Origin: Knoxdaviesia capensis
Lineage: Eukaryota > Ascomycota > Sordariomycetes > Microascales > Gondwanamycetaceae
Direction of reading: 5' to 3'
NCBI GenBank assembly: GCA_001510575.1
Contig: LNGK01000007.1
Location: 1,606,151 to 1,670,150, forward strand
DNA length: 64,000 nt
This document shows, in pieces, positions 49,580 to 61,814 of the stretch; the first letter of the stretch is position 1; every line of letters starts with the position of its first letter. The notes under the pieces are model-generated. The model worked only from the letters and a program-made list of their open reading frames with translations, was not told the DNA's origin and made no database searches. A program made the translations under genes and the position numbers.

Positions 49580-51726
49580 TTTGAACCCGCTTGTTGTTAC
49601 TGGCCGGGTTGTCTCTTCATCTCTTCATCTCTTCGTCTCTCCTTTGTACTGTATGTTCTTTTTCTCCATCGTGTGCCCGTTCCCGTACTGGAGAGTTTCG
49701 CCCCCGTCCTTCCCTCCTTCCCTCCCATTCCCGTCTTTGCTCCTTCCCCCCTCTCTTTCTCCGGTGGCCTCGCCCTCAACAGTGTATGATGATACCCACA
49801 GCACGTTTTATAGTGGGTGCCGCACGCCAGTATCTTGTCCAGGGTGGCCGCCTTCCGTTTTCTAACCAGGTGTGTGCGTGCCCTTTCCTTGCTTGTCGGT
49901 CGTCGCCCACTCGTGCCTTCCCTCTCTCTCTCTCTTCCCCCCCTTCCCCCCCCCACAACCCCCTGCCCTGTCTGGCTGGCTGTTCTGGTCTTTCCCGACT
50001 TTGCTTTGCCGTATTGCGCGCTCTCTGACGGGAAAAAGTCGCATGCGAGCGAACCTGACTCGCCTGCTGCTGCTGCTGCTTTTTTCTCTCCTCTGGTTTC
50101 TTTTCGTCTCCTTCCTCGTTTCGCTCGGTCGCTCCTGCGCCTCTCGTCTCCCGTGTCGCTCTCTCTCCTTCCCAGTCCCCAAATCCCAGTTGTGCCTTTT
50201 TCCTGCTTCCCCCATCCGTTTCTTCCTTCTTCGTAGACTTCTTGTAGTCGAACCATTTCTCTCTTATTACTCCTCTTTCTTAACCATTCCTTTTCTCTTC
50301 ACATCATATCTCATTGCCATCGTATCTCTCTTTCTTCTCCCCCAGCTCGCCAGTATCTGCAACCCTTCGGATCTGACATATACACCTGGAGACTCGAGGT
50401 AGGTCCGCCGATATTCCCTGGAGAACACCTATCCCCAAGTCCCAAGTACCGCCTGCAATCCAACCAGTGCGATGGTACAACGCTCGCTCTATCTCTTGCT
50501 CACTCACTCACAATCCCACCCCCACTCGCCATCCTTTCCTCTCTATCTCTCTCTCTCTCTCCCCCCCCATCATCCCTCACTTTTCCTTCGCTTTTCCCTC
50601 TCTCTCTTCCCCTTCCCTGTCTCTGATTCTCTCCTCTCCATTTTTTTCCCTCCTTGTCATCCTCCACTTCCCAATTCTGGCCCAGCCTTCCTTCCTTCCC
50701 TCCTCTGATCTGGCGCTGTTCCTTCCTCCTTGTCACTCTCTCCTTCCTTCTCTCCATCTTCTCATCCGTACCTGTCATCTCATCTCATTCTTTCCTCTCT
50801 CCTATATATCATTCTTTTTTCTCTCCCCCTCTAATCATCGAGAGATCTTATCTCATCTGGAATGTTCTCACCGAACTTCCAGATTCTTCTTCTTCTCCTT
50901 TCATATCCTCAGCCTCTCCCGTCGATCCTCAAACTGTGATTCCACTTTTCGACTAGACACTAACTTCTCTCCGCCACTCCCGTCTTCCGATTCCAGTTTC
51001 TTTTTCTCTGGTGCTGCTTTTCTTTTCTTTCCTCCTTGCTTTCGGCTTCAACCCTTTTCGATTTGTGCCGTCGATTTTGTTCACTCGCTTTCTGTTGCTG
51101 TCGAATATCGTATATATGATCTCCATATATATGTATGTCTGAAATCTCGCCGTGATCTGGTTTCTTTTATCTTTACTGCTTCTTTTTTTTATGATTTCTT
51201 CTCGCTCGTTGCGCTTGTTCTCTGGATCTTCGACGATTACGATACGATACCCTCCGGCTTTTATCACGTCCGTTCGCTAGGTTTTCTGTTTCCTGTTCCG
51301 CTTTTGCCTCTCTCTTGACTATTATCAATCAACTCGGAGACATTCGGATCTGCTTGATTTTCCACAGCCATCATCGACCCGGATTTCTGTCTCGGCCCAG
51401 CACGTCGTGCCTTTCGCTCTCACTCCAACACTCGAGCGCTTCTCGCGGTGTCCTCACCCGTTTGATTCCTCCTCCTGGTGTTGGATTTTCCGTATCTTGA
51501 TTTCTCAAAAGGCCGTTTCTTGCTCTCTCGTCAACCTGGCGCCACGTTTCTGTCTTCAGCCGAGCCTTTTGCTGGCGCGGCCCGCCGCCGAACCCGCGTG
51601 CGCCGATCATCCGCCGCGAGCCCGCCGCTAGTCGACTTCGTCGTCCTGACTGCCGAACAGCTCACCGGCTTGATATCAAGCCCGTGATCTGCTCCGGTAG
51701 CCGGACGCCAGGCGGGTGGAGAAGCC
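49580..51726 (+). promoter_or_regulatory. Long pyrimidine-rich leader of the Clr5-domain gene
   Basis: The plus strand is dominated by C and T for about 2 kb up to the start codon at 51727, with near-continuous TCTCTC and TTCCTTCC tracts around 50500-51000. This probably contains the promoter, transcription start and a long 5' UTR. One or more UTR introns are possible (for example a GTAGGT near 50399), but I could not choose an acceptor. Frames here, up to 283 codons, are Ser/Leu/Phe/Pro-only translations of the tract and are not counted as genes. Confidence 0.55.
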
Positions 51727-54700
51727 ATGTTCGGTCCCCATCATTTCGACAAGCTTGGTGGCGACAACGGCTCTTCCTTTGCTCAAAACCATGGCCATGT
51801 GCGCCAGAACTCTGTTCCACATGCCTTCCAGGCCTCCTCTCTCGACGATCTATCAATGGATCTGATTGATACCCAAGACACCCCTCACTACTCCGGCCTC
51901 CACCACCACCAGTCTTCCATCCACCAGGCCGGCGCTTTCGCTGCTGCCGCTTCTTCCCCCCAACATGGCGCCTTTCACCGCTTCTCCTCCATGGGAAACC
52001 TTCACCACCAACCCCAACAGCAACGGCAACAATTCACCTCTAACCCGCAACCAAGTGACTTTGACCAGTCTCATATGCACCACCACCTCCACCACCACCA
52101 ATCGAGGCCATCGTTCGATGCCGGCTCGCTCATGGACTGGGACCCCTCGGCTGACCTCGATACGCCGTCATTAATGGATATGACTTCGTCTGTGGACCTG
52201 TCCTCTCCCGACCACATCGACGACACTTTTGCTTCCACCCCGGCCGGAGTTACGAATCTGATTGCTCGCTTCGAAAACATCCAGAAGGTCAAGCCAGAGC
52301 CGCGATCGGGCTCGCAACCGCCCTCCCCTTCGTCTTCCTCGATAAATGGAGTCGGGCTGAGCCCCACGAGGCTGCAGCATCACCAGCAACAACAACTACA
52401 GCTGCAAATGCAGGCGCAAGGACAATTCCATCTTCAACAACAGCAGCAGCAAGAACAGCAGCAGCAGCAGTTCCAGTTCCAACAGCAGCAGCAGCAGCAG
52501 CAGCAGCGAGAGATGCACCCCCAGCCTCTGCCTCCCCGGCCACAGTCTCAACAGGCAGACCTGCAACAACCGCAGCAGCCCCAGCAGACTGCGGCGCAAC
52601 CACACCAGCAGCAACTGGCCCAGCAAATGACACTTTCGCTGCAACAACGCGCACAACGCCCAAAGCCTCCGCCTCCACCTCAATTCCGCCTCCAGCACCA
52701 ACTCTCTCTCCAACTATTGCAGCAGCGCCAACAGCAGCAGCAACAACAGCAACAAAACCAGCTTCAACCGGGCCAGAACCAGCCCGAACTTAATAATGAT
52801 AATAATGACCCTTCACTAATTTCCGCATCTCATCAATCCGCATTTTTCAACCAGCAGCGAGGCCTCTCAAGGGCACTCTCCATGGGCCAGTTTCGTAACG
52901 TGGCAAAGAACGACAATTCATCCATCCCTCCCGCCCCTTCTGTGCGATTCGGCCCACTCCCCACTGATGTGGGCGACAATGACCTCATGGCCACTGGCCA
53001 AACCCGCCAGAACAGCCAGATGTCCTCCGACGCTTTCGGGAGTATCGACGACAACGCCACCTCAAACCCCATGGGCACAATGTCTGTGACTCCAGAGCCG
53101 CCCATGTCGCCGTTCATTCAAATGGACGCAATGACCCCGTCTCTGTCTCTGCAAATCCAAACTCCCGCCAACGAGTCGTTCCCCGGTACTATGTCTGCTG
53201 TTTCGCGAATGGCCAGCCCGTTCTCTGAAGCGATCATGTCCCCTTATGCCACCATGGACTTTTCTGAGATGGCCAGCCCTGTCCACAGCCCGGCTGTGCA
53301 CGGCTTCGGAGATGTTGAGCAGCAGCCGCCTTCTCTTCCGCGGAGACACAACTCGTCTCTGCTTGCCTCGGGCTCGTTCTCTGAACATCACCAACCTGCC
53401 ACGGCTCAGGGCTCGATGAACGACCTCTCGTCCCTGAATGATTCGGTCAACGGCGCCATGGACATCCCCAAACGGCCGCGGCCTCACCACTTTGGCAATT
53501 CGTCCACTTCCGTCATGTCGTTCAATGATCTCGCAACGCCAATGATCTCGTCGCCCATTGCGAGCCCGCCGGCCCAGCACCAGTTCTCCGCCATGAACAG
53601 CATGTCGGGAGCCGCGGCTTCTCGCCAACAGGAGGGTCAACCTGCTGGCAAGCGCATGCGTGCATCAAGTAGAACCTTTTCTGAAACGGAAGGTGGCTTC
53701 ATGATGAACAACAGCTTCATGGCCGATTTCCAGAGAAACCTGGATGCCTCTGCCAACAACATTGGCGAGTCGTTCACCAATATTCTCAGCTCTGCCGCCG
53801 ATATGTTCTCCAGCCCCGTGCAAGAGAAGTTCATGAGACCCATCCAGGCCCTGCAGCGACAGATGAGTTCCCAGTTTCCATCCAACCAGCAGGGCTCTTC
53901 ATCCTCGTCCATGCAACAGCAACAACACCAGCAGCCGCCTCCGCCTCCGCCAAAGCGACAACCTTCTGCTCCCACCCAATCGCGAGCGACACCTGGTTTT
54001 GACATCTGGCGCCCGCCGGTCCCCAAAACCAAGAAGCCCGTCATGCCTCACCGGTCATCCAACCCCATGAATCCCGCGTACCCTCTGGACCAGAAGCCTC
54101 TGCCAATCAACCCGATCTCAGAGGTTCCCGAGATCCAGGCTCACCAGTCGCAGTTCGTTGGCATGTCGCAGCCGCCGCCGCCGCCACCGCCCGCCTCCAC
54201 GAAGCCGCAGATGCCGTCGACAACGGTGACTGCACCGCCAACTCCGATATCCGGTGCTTTTGACATGCCCCCGGAAAAGCCCCCACGGCCAACCGTCGGC
54301 GGTGTGGCATTCTCGGTATGTAGTTCCTTGTCTCCTAGTGGCAATGGACACATAAAGCTAACAGAACGATTCTCTGCAGATTCAAAACTCGCGAGCCCAT
54401 GCCTCGTCCCGAGGCGCCCGAGACCGTGAACATGTGTCTGCTGAAACATGGGAGTCGTTCAAGGATGTTATCCGGGGGCTCTACCTTGAGGAGCGCAAGC
54501 CCCTCAAGGAGGTGATGCAACTAATGGCCGACAGATACGAATTCCATGCTACGTACGTGTCTCTCCTTTTGATTCCCTAGCCGAGATCTCCTGAAGGTTA
54601 CATGCTAACATTTCCATCCCTCTAGACCGAAGATGTACAAAACGAGATTCGCGCAGTGGGGCTTCGTCAAGAACAACACCGAAGAGGAGGTTAAACGCCT

Positions 54701-55913
54701 CCTCTCCAAGAAGTTCCAGCGCGATGCCGAAGGCAAGGTGTCGGAGTTTGTCCGCAACGGCAAAGTCATCAACCTGGGGACTTATCTGAAGCGCAAGGGC
54801 GTCACCGAGTACGACCTTGTCGACTTTGAAACGCCTGCCGACCTCCCGTCGTACGTCCGGTGCCGTACCCCAACCCCGCCTCCCGCTCCGGGCTATCTGC
54901 GGTCGCCAGACCTGCTCCGAGCGCAGGAGACGGTTGTTGGGAACATGAGAAAGGCGTTCCTGCACTGTCGCCAGGTGGAAGTCGAGTCGATGTCGCCCGT
55001 CGGATGGTCGGCGGTCATGCTGTGGGGTGCGGCATCGACGGAGCCGCTGCTTGAGGCCAATCGCCACTTCGAGCTGGGCCAGTCCGACCAAGGTGGCCAG
55101 CTGCTGATCGATGCCTTCCAGCTGCTCGAGGAGGACCTGAAGAACCTCAACCCGCTGAGCATGAAGGAGCTGCTCCTGGCCATGATGCACCGCGATCCGG
55201 GCCTGATGACGGCTCTGTCGAAGTACCTGTCGGCACACTCGAGCACCAACCTGGACCGCACCAACCCGCTGCGGCTGGTGTTTACGTGCCTGTACGAGAT
55301 TCTGCAGAAGCAGGGCGCGGCGACGCTGTCGGATCTGATCTGGGCCTGCATCCCGGCGATCGCCGACGAGCTGGAAGCCATCTACAGCCGGCGCCACCCG
55401 TACGTGGCGCGCATGTGGGTGGACCTGGCGGGCATCTACACGCAGACGCAGCCGGACCGGCTGCACAAGATCATCGCCGAGTTGACGGAGGTGCGGCCTT
55501 CGGTCGAGAGCAAGGAGGGCGTGTACAGCGCGGAGGACTTTGCGCTGCGGTACACGCTGGCGCAGCTGCACCACCTGTCGAGCCCGACGTCCGACGAGAC
55601 GCACGCGGCGACGATGGACCTGTGGACGGCGATGCGGGGCGCGCAGCGCGTCAGCAACATCCGCGGCAGCGGGCCGGACACGTTCTGCTACCACGACGCG
55701 GTCAAGGGCACGCCGTGGACGCGGCGCTGCATGGAGCGGTACGAGGTGGTGGCCGAGCTGCTGCGAACGCACGCCAAGGTCAAGGTGCACTTCTACTTTG
55801 AGGAGAACATGCACATCCTCGAGCACACGGCGGCGCCGCCGCCCACCGCGCAGCAGTCGCTCCAGGCAGCCATGGACCAGGACTTCAGCGGCCGCGGATG
55901 GAGACTCATCTAG
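51727..55913 (+). CDS. Large glutamine-rich Clr5-domain protein
   Basis: Exons 51727-54315, 54380-54552 and 54626-55913 join to 1349 residues; introns are 64 and 73 nt with GTATGT/GTACGT donors, CTAAC branch sites and CAG/TAG acceptors. The start has a GCC ATG context. Residues 1-860 are low complexity: His-rich (about 50-140), Gln-rich with runs up to eight (about 216-344), Ser/Pro/Met-rich, then a proline run near 815-823. Residues about 884-936 (TWESFKDVIRGLYLEERKPL ... YKTRFAQWGF) form a Clr5 domain, a fungal module named after S. pombe Clr5 and suspected to bind DNA or act in silencing. Both introns lie at or inside this domain. The C-terminal 400 residues are helical, with a conserved look and a Pro-rich linker. 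It is likely a nuclear transcriptional regulator (Q-rich activation type), but target genes are unknown. The internal position of Clr5 is unusual. Confidence 0.92.
52375..52760 (+). repeat. CAG/CAA repeat tract inside the Clr5-domain gene
   Basis: Imperfect CAG/CAA repeats encode the polyglutamine region (residues about 216-344). Mixed CAG and CAA codons indicate an older, interrupted array rather than a fresh expansion. Confidence 0.85.
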
Positions 55914-57495
55914 GGTGTCTTGTCTCTGTTCGTCGATATATATACCCCCCTTATGTTCATGCAGTGGGCATGTTCACTTCTTGTATCACTACTTCTTTTG
56001 TTTTCCTGGTTTTTTCTTCTGTTTAGACCTGTTCAGCTTTTGATTTCCTTCCAAATACCCCATCATACATTCTACCTACCTTGCTAGGTATCTTGCCACT
56101 ACTCACTCAGCCACTCACTTTTTCCTTTGTCACGGTCGATTCCTCGAGAGTATGTCCACTCTCACCGGGACCTCCCGCCCACCATTTTCTTTTTTTTGTT
56201 GCTTTTTCCTTTTCTTGTCGACTTGTTGACATACAATGATTCTCTTATACATATTACGAACTGGTGGCGAAGCAGGAAGGGGCCATCGCATTTTACCGGG
56301 GAGCCTTTTTTTTCTTTCTTCTATAATGGGATGAATCTTGGTCTTTTTCAGGAGCGTACGGGGGGCACTTTTTTTTCTGTTTTTCAAGGGGGATGGGGGA
56401 TGGATGTGGTAACTACTGTTTATGTGTTGGGGTCTGTCCGTGTCATCTCGAGAGATAGACGGAGATCCTTGATTATTTTTTTCCTTTTTTTCCTTTTGTT
56501 TCTTGACTTTTTCTTTTGGTTTTACGTCCCTCGTGGACATGGCATTTCGCGATACCCTTGGAGGGTGGGAGCGTTCATTATTTTTTGTGTTTTCCTTTTG
56601 AGTTCTTTGGATTACTTCCTCTTTTTATATACTCTTGAACTTTATACTTGTGTCTTCTGGTGTGGATGCGTGCTTTGAGGAGGAATAGTGGGTGATGTGT
56701 TTGTGTCTGGGCTTGGTGCAGTGTCACCACAGTGGTTGTTGAGTCTGTTCTTCTGTGTGATGCTTTGATATACGACCAGAGCGAGTAGATTCGGCACTGG
56801 AATCTGTGTAGCCCGCGTTTGGCAGACTTTTTTCCAGTTGAGTTCCCTAGAACCTACTACATAGAGAGAGAAGAGCCGTTTCAACCAGCGACGTCCACAT
56901 ACGCGTGTTCAGTCTAAACACCCCTCGTATTCTGCAACAGCGTGTCTCTATCTACGATCTTGGGTAGGATGCCTCCTCCTGCGACCATCGCTGATTTGGG
57001 CGAACCGGACCACACCGGCTAACCGGCAGCCGGGTTGGTCTGCTGTTGAAACTCGTAGCCACGCCAGCTGGGTTGGGGGGGTTTGCAGGGCGAGATTGCG
57101 GGTTGTTTGGGTGGTAGGTCTAGGTCAGGAGCGGTATAGGGGTGTGTGAATAAGTCAGTAAGTGTGTAAGGGAGTGAGCGTTGGCCATGGGGATCGAGAG
57201 GAACATGGAGTATGTCCTGGAGTGGTGGAAGTGCTTCATGCGTGGTGCTCTTCCATACGAGTCTGGTTATCAGGGTCCGCGGTCGACCTCTCCATGCACG
57301 TCTTCAATTCTGCGTAGAGAAGGCGGCGTGGAAGCACCCCAGTCCGATGGGCCGAGCACTCAAATGCAGCGTGCACTTCTGGCTGCGAAGTGGGTGTGCA
57401 AAGTCCCCGGGTATGGAACGAAGTGTGCAGTCTTACTGGACGGATATACACCCGCGGGGACAAGTTCAGGACGGCGGCACTCTACTACAAAGAAA

Positions 57496-57518
57496 GGGGG
57501 CGGGGGGGGGGGGGGGGG
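57496..57518. repeat. Guanine run
   Basis: Five G, one C and seventeen G. It is a likely G-quadruplex-capable tract and a place where sequencing length may be unreliable. Confidence 0.85.
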
Positions 57519-58172
57519 AAGTGTGTGCGTGTGTGTTTTCTTGACGAGGCCTCTGCCTAGACAGATCTCTCGAGAGAGAGAGTTCGCGGGTGTGTCGGGG
57601 ACGAGGGACGCAAAGACGCCTCATCACGCCTCGCGCGCGGCGGTGCAAGATATTGTTTGTGGCGTGTGGTTCCTCACTTTTTCGCTCTGTCCCGCCGTAG
57701 ACGTAAGCTGATGTTGCTTGGACTACTCGTCGTGGTATAAGCTGGAGACGGAGAGTCGGGGTCTTGCCCCGAACCCACTAGCGAGCGACGGGCCGAGAGG
57801 GCAGCAGGTGGTTGTCGTCGTGCGTTTTGAGGCTCCGGGGATTAAGTTGCAGACCCTGCATGTGTTTATGTAACTGGACTTGGGGACTTGGTTTGCGGGG
57901 CCCCCTTCTCCAAAGAGTCCTTTATACACATGGGAGGGACCGGCTCCTGGAGAGGAAACGAAAGGGAGAAAAACGATCGAAAGATGCTGCTTCTTTCGGG
58001 ATCGGGCGGCGGATCCCTTCTTCCCTTCTTTTTCTTTCTTTCTTATTTGTTAGGGCTCGGATACATTTTTTTTTCTCTTCTTCTTTCTGTTCTCCGCTAG
58101 CTTTACAGAGGAGACGATGCTGTGCGGTGCGTCCACTTTTTAGGTGGTGATGTTGGCGCATTTCGGCGGAAT

Positions 58173-58185
58173 CTTAGGGTTAGGG
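58173..58185 (+). repeat. Interstitial telomere-like motif
   Basis: CTTAGGGTTAGGG has two exact TTAGGG units. Confidence 0.65.
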
Positions 58186-60772
58186 CTGCACAGCATCCAT
58201 ATCACGGTCGGGTCCTCGCGATGATTCGCAGAGGAAAGAGAAAAACGCCGCAGTTCGCAGACTGGCCTGGCCTGGCCATCTCCGATAGTATGCATCCTAT
58301 ATTTGTGCCGGGGTGAATGTGCTACAGAAACGCAGGTGGTACGGCATATAGGGTCCACGATAGCAGGCTTACCGGCGTACTGTACGGGTCGGGGGAGGCG
58401 AGAAAACACTTGCATACCGCTTTGGGACGCAGAAGCACAATGAGACGGGCCGGCCAATGGCGAGCCAGAGGTGCGGAATTGTCTCTGAGCAGCCACTGTG
58501 CAGGATATTTCCGGTGCTGTGCACAGCCCACTGCCGGACCGGCTGTCCTTGCAATATCGTCGTGGCATAGGCTCCCAGCGGTCTGACTCCTCAGTGGTTC
58601 TGGCTACATATATGGGAGTGGGTGGACGAAAGGGCAACGAACCGGCGCTGTGCCCCCCCCCCAGGCGCAAACATCAGCCCTATATGTGACTGGGTTGACC
58701 GGATCCAGGGCTTCGCAGCGACGTCCGACGGCTGGATGTGGGCCAGCCCACCGAGCCAAACAAAGAGGAACTGGGAACGGTGACACCTGGACGTGAGCAA
58801 GGGACAGACGGCATGGAGGATTGGAGACAGGGGGAAGCCCAGATCGGGGGAGGGGGAAACAAAACCCTAATCCATATCCGCAAAACCGTTAGATGCAGAT
58901 GGATATCTCCGGGGCGGCTGCAGAGGGCTGAGCCACCGCAGCAGAAGAGAGAAAGAGGGCAGCAGGAGAGTCCCCAGAAATAGACCAGAAGACACGGAGG
59001 GCCAGCCGGGCCTATGTATACTTTTGCTGGCTGGGAAGAAGCACTGGCTGGGTGAAGATGCAGGTGTTCGCGCTCTCCCGCAACGAAGCACCTTCGCTTG
59101 ATGGCGGTGGTGCAGTGTGCAGGACAGTTCACCGTCTATCCAGTTCGGGGCACTCGCCACGACTGTTGAAGCGGCACAAGCCGAGGGTTTACTTTCACCT
59201 GTGAGTTGAGTGAGTGGAAGATGAATTTTTTCTTTCTTTCTTTTCCCCTCTGCCGCCTTGTCATGTGTGTGCCCGTCCCGGGTCCAATGAGCTGGACGGA
59301 GCCGCGAGACAGAAAAGCCCATCGAGGCTGGGCAGAAAAGGGACCAGAAAAACTGAGGGCTTCGTGCTCTACCACACCCCCCCTGCGTGCGCCGGCCGAT
59401 ACCCAAACCGGAAAGCTGCGCGACTTGTGTGGGTGTCTGGATTTTTCAATTAACAGGGGGGCGCATGCACACACAGCAGACAGCAGAGGGCAAAAAATAG
59501 AAAGCTGGGGAGAAGACGAGTTTGCCCCAATTAAGTAGAGTGTATAGTCTGCTCCAGTGCTGGGAAATGCTGAATTAAACACCTGAATCATCTTGCTCTG
59601 AGATGTGGATGTCGTCGGGGGTGTTGTCCATGCCAGCGATGGATGTATCTGGCGGGCTTTTTATATACGATGCTCGGGGACTGCGAGATGGCACTTCATG
59701 GACCGACGACTCCTTGGGTCGTCCGCGGTCATCAGGCACACAGCCGTCTGAAGTCAGGATCGAGTAAGTATTAGTACATAGAGAAAGAGCAGTCTGTGGC
59801 GCCGTTGTGTGTCTCGTATTGACAGCACCAAGCCGTGAGAAGCAGCCGCACTGGCCAGAACGTGTGGCATGAGAGACAGCAAGAAAGAAAGGCGAAGAAA
59901 GAAGCACACGATATTGGAGAGGCGAGGCTCCCCTTTTACAGATCAATCTGAGGGTGAATAGACGTCCGTCTCCCTCGTCTCACCTCTTTTTTTCTTTTTT
60001 TTTCTCTTTTCTTTTTTTTCTCTTTTCTTTTCTTATATATATAAGACATCACAGACGCTGTGGTTGCTTGCAGCCAAACCCTTGCAACTGCCATAACAGC
60101 CGGGCAAAAGCTTGTGTGTTCCCAAGTATGTGTGCTCCTCTACCCTGTTCGCTGGTGGTTCTGTCAACTGGGGGGTCTCATAAGTGACTTCGGCTCAGGG
60201 CGACAGATGGCGTGAGGTGGTGGACGCCTCCAGGACACTGGCTGCTATCAAGGTTAATTGGAGCTGTGCAGAACCCCGACGGCGTCAGGCTGGAGGAACT
60301 TTGCGGAGATCTGGCTATGGACGATGGAGTATGAACAAGCCCGCGTATCCAGACTAGGGGAGCCGTCGACGAGGAAATTCCGAGTTCCTGACACGTCCAG
60401 CGGGGCACTGGAAAGACAGACACCAGAAGCGTGGCTTTGCCCCCATCGAGGCGTTTTGTCCGTCGACACCTGCGTCTGTCTGTCTCTGGCTGCGTCGTTT
60501 GGTGTGCTACACTCCCTTCGTCTTGTTGCGTCTCTGCTTTTTCAGCCCGTGGAATCTGCCTCTAGGGCGCCAACAATGAGCGATCACTTACACCGGGGAC
60601 TGACGAAGGCGTCTCAGCCAACCAGTGCGTTCTGGTGCCGCCGCTGCTGCTGCTGCTGTGGCTTGAGCTGGCATTCTGGGCCTGGTTCGTGTGTGGGTGA
60701 CTTGCAGGTGGTGAAGAACGCTGTAGCCTAAGTGTATATCGCGGTCGTCTTGACTTGGACGGGTCGATGCAG

Positions 60773-60800
<28 letters not shown>
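60773..60800. repeat. (AC)14 microsatellite
   Basis: An uninterrupted AC array at the start of the pyrimidine-rich leader of the right-edge gene. Confidence 0.95.
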
Positions 60801-60803
<3 letters not shown>

Positions 60804-61814
60804 GTTTCCGTCCCTCCCTCTTCCTCTTCGTCTTCTTGCATCTTGATACAGTCCCTTCTGACTTTCTTCCTTTCCCTCTCTCGACTCCGGCCTCTATCGT
60901 TCTTTCCCTCCCTCCTCTCCTCTCTCTTGCGCTTCAAATCTCGCGATATCTGTCCATCTCTCTCTCCTCACTCGTTTTCTTCCCACACACACACACTCTC
61001 TCTCTTTCTCTCCCCAATCAACGCGCAGACTCGTACACTCCCACAGATTGTTCTCGGCTGCCGTTGCCTGTGATTTCCAATCCTTGTCGAGATTCCATCA
61101 GTCCCTGACCCAGTCGGATCCTCAGCGAAACGCTGCTACGCCTTACCTAGCCCTCACCTTTTCCTTTCTTTTCTTCCATCGTCTCTTTGTCCCGGGCACC
61201 AACCATGCAAGCGAAACGGCGTTGAACATCTCTCTTCCTCTCTTTTCTTTTTCCTTTGTGGTCTTTTTCTTTTCTCTCTGGTTCTTCTTGAGTCGTTTCA
61301 ACTCTTCTCGCTTGGGTGCTTGTCGATCTTGCGCTTTTTGGAATCTTCTTTTTTTTCTCTTTGGGTTCAGCGTTCTTTTCTCCTCACGACGTTCACGGGC
61401 TTTCCTTTTTTCTTCCTTTTTTCCCTCTTGCATCTAGACTTAGCCATATCTCGAGATTCCCCGGGACTCCTCACATTTCTGACCAGACAGTACTTTGATG
61501 CTTGTTTGCCGGTCCCTTTGCTTGTATCCGCCTCGAAGACCTCAACTCTCCTCCCCAGTCTGAAAGAACGCAGCAGCTGGTTTCCTGAGCAGTTCTCTTC
61601 TCGTGTCCTCTTCTCCTCCGGTTTAAGCCAGCATCAAATCATCCAAAGTCCGCTACAGAAAGCCGTCCCAAACCACTTGAGAGAGATCGTCCCTCCCACC
61701 ACTTCGGCTCGTCAGCCGTGCCGGAGCCGCTCACCAGAATCCCGCCAGCTTTCTTCTTCTCTTCCCTAATCACCAATTCACAACTGGCGTAGTGACAACA
61801 CCATATTAGCTAGA
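60801..61814 (+). promoter_or_regulatory. Pyrimidine-rich leader of the right-edge gene
   Basis: About 1 kb of C/T-biased plus-strand DNA runs up to the proposed start codon, similar to the leaders of the kinase and Clr5-domain genes. No motif-bearing frame is present. Confidence 0.5.

Larger units (their letters stand above)
55914..60772. other. 3' flank of the Clr5-domain gene and gene-poor DNA
   Basis: T-rich sequence to about 56660 is probably 3' UTR and terminator region. Beyond it, no frame has recognisable motifs. A G-run with one C is at 57496-57518, a telomere-like motif is at 58173, and AAACCCTAA is at 58862-58870. Confidence 0.45.

Noticed and set aside
50467..51318. A 283-codon plus-strand open frame upstream of the Clr5-domain gene
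   Set aside because: It is a Ser/Leu/Phe/Pro-only translation of a C/T tract; the tract is better read as promoter and 5' UTR.
54549..55826. A 425-codon minus-strand open frame opposite the Clr5-domain gene
   Set aside because: It is an antisense shadow of the GC-rich third exon; the plus strand has the conserved protein and fitting splice sites.
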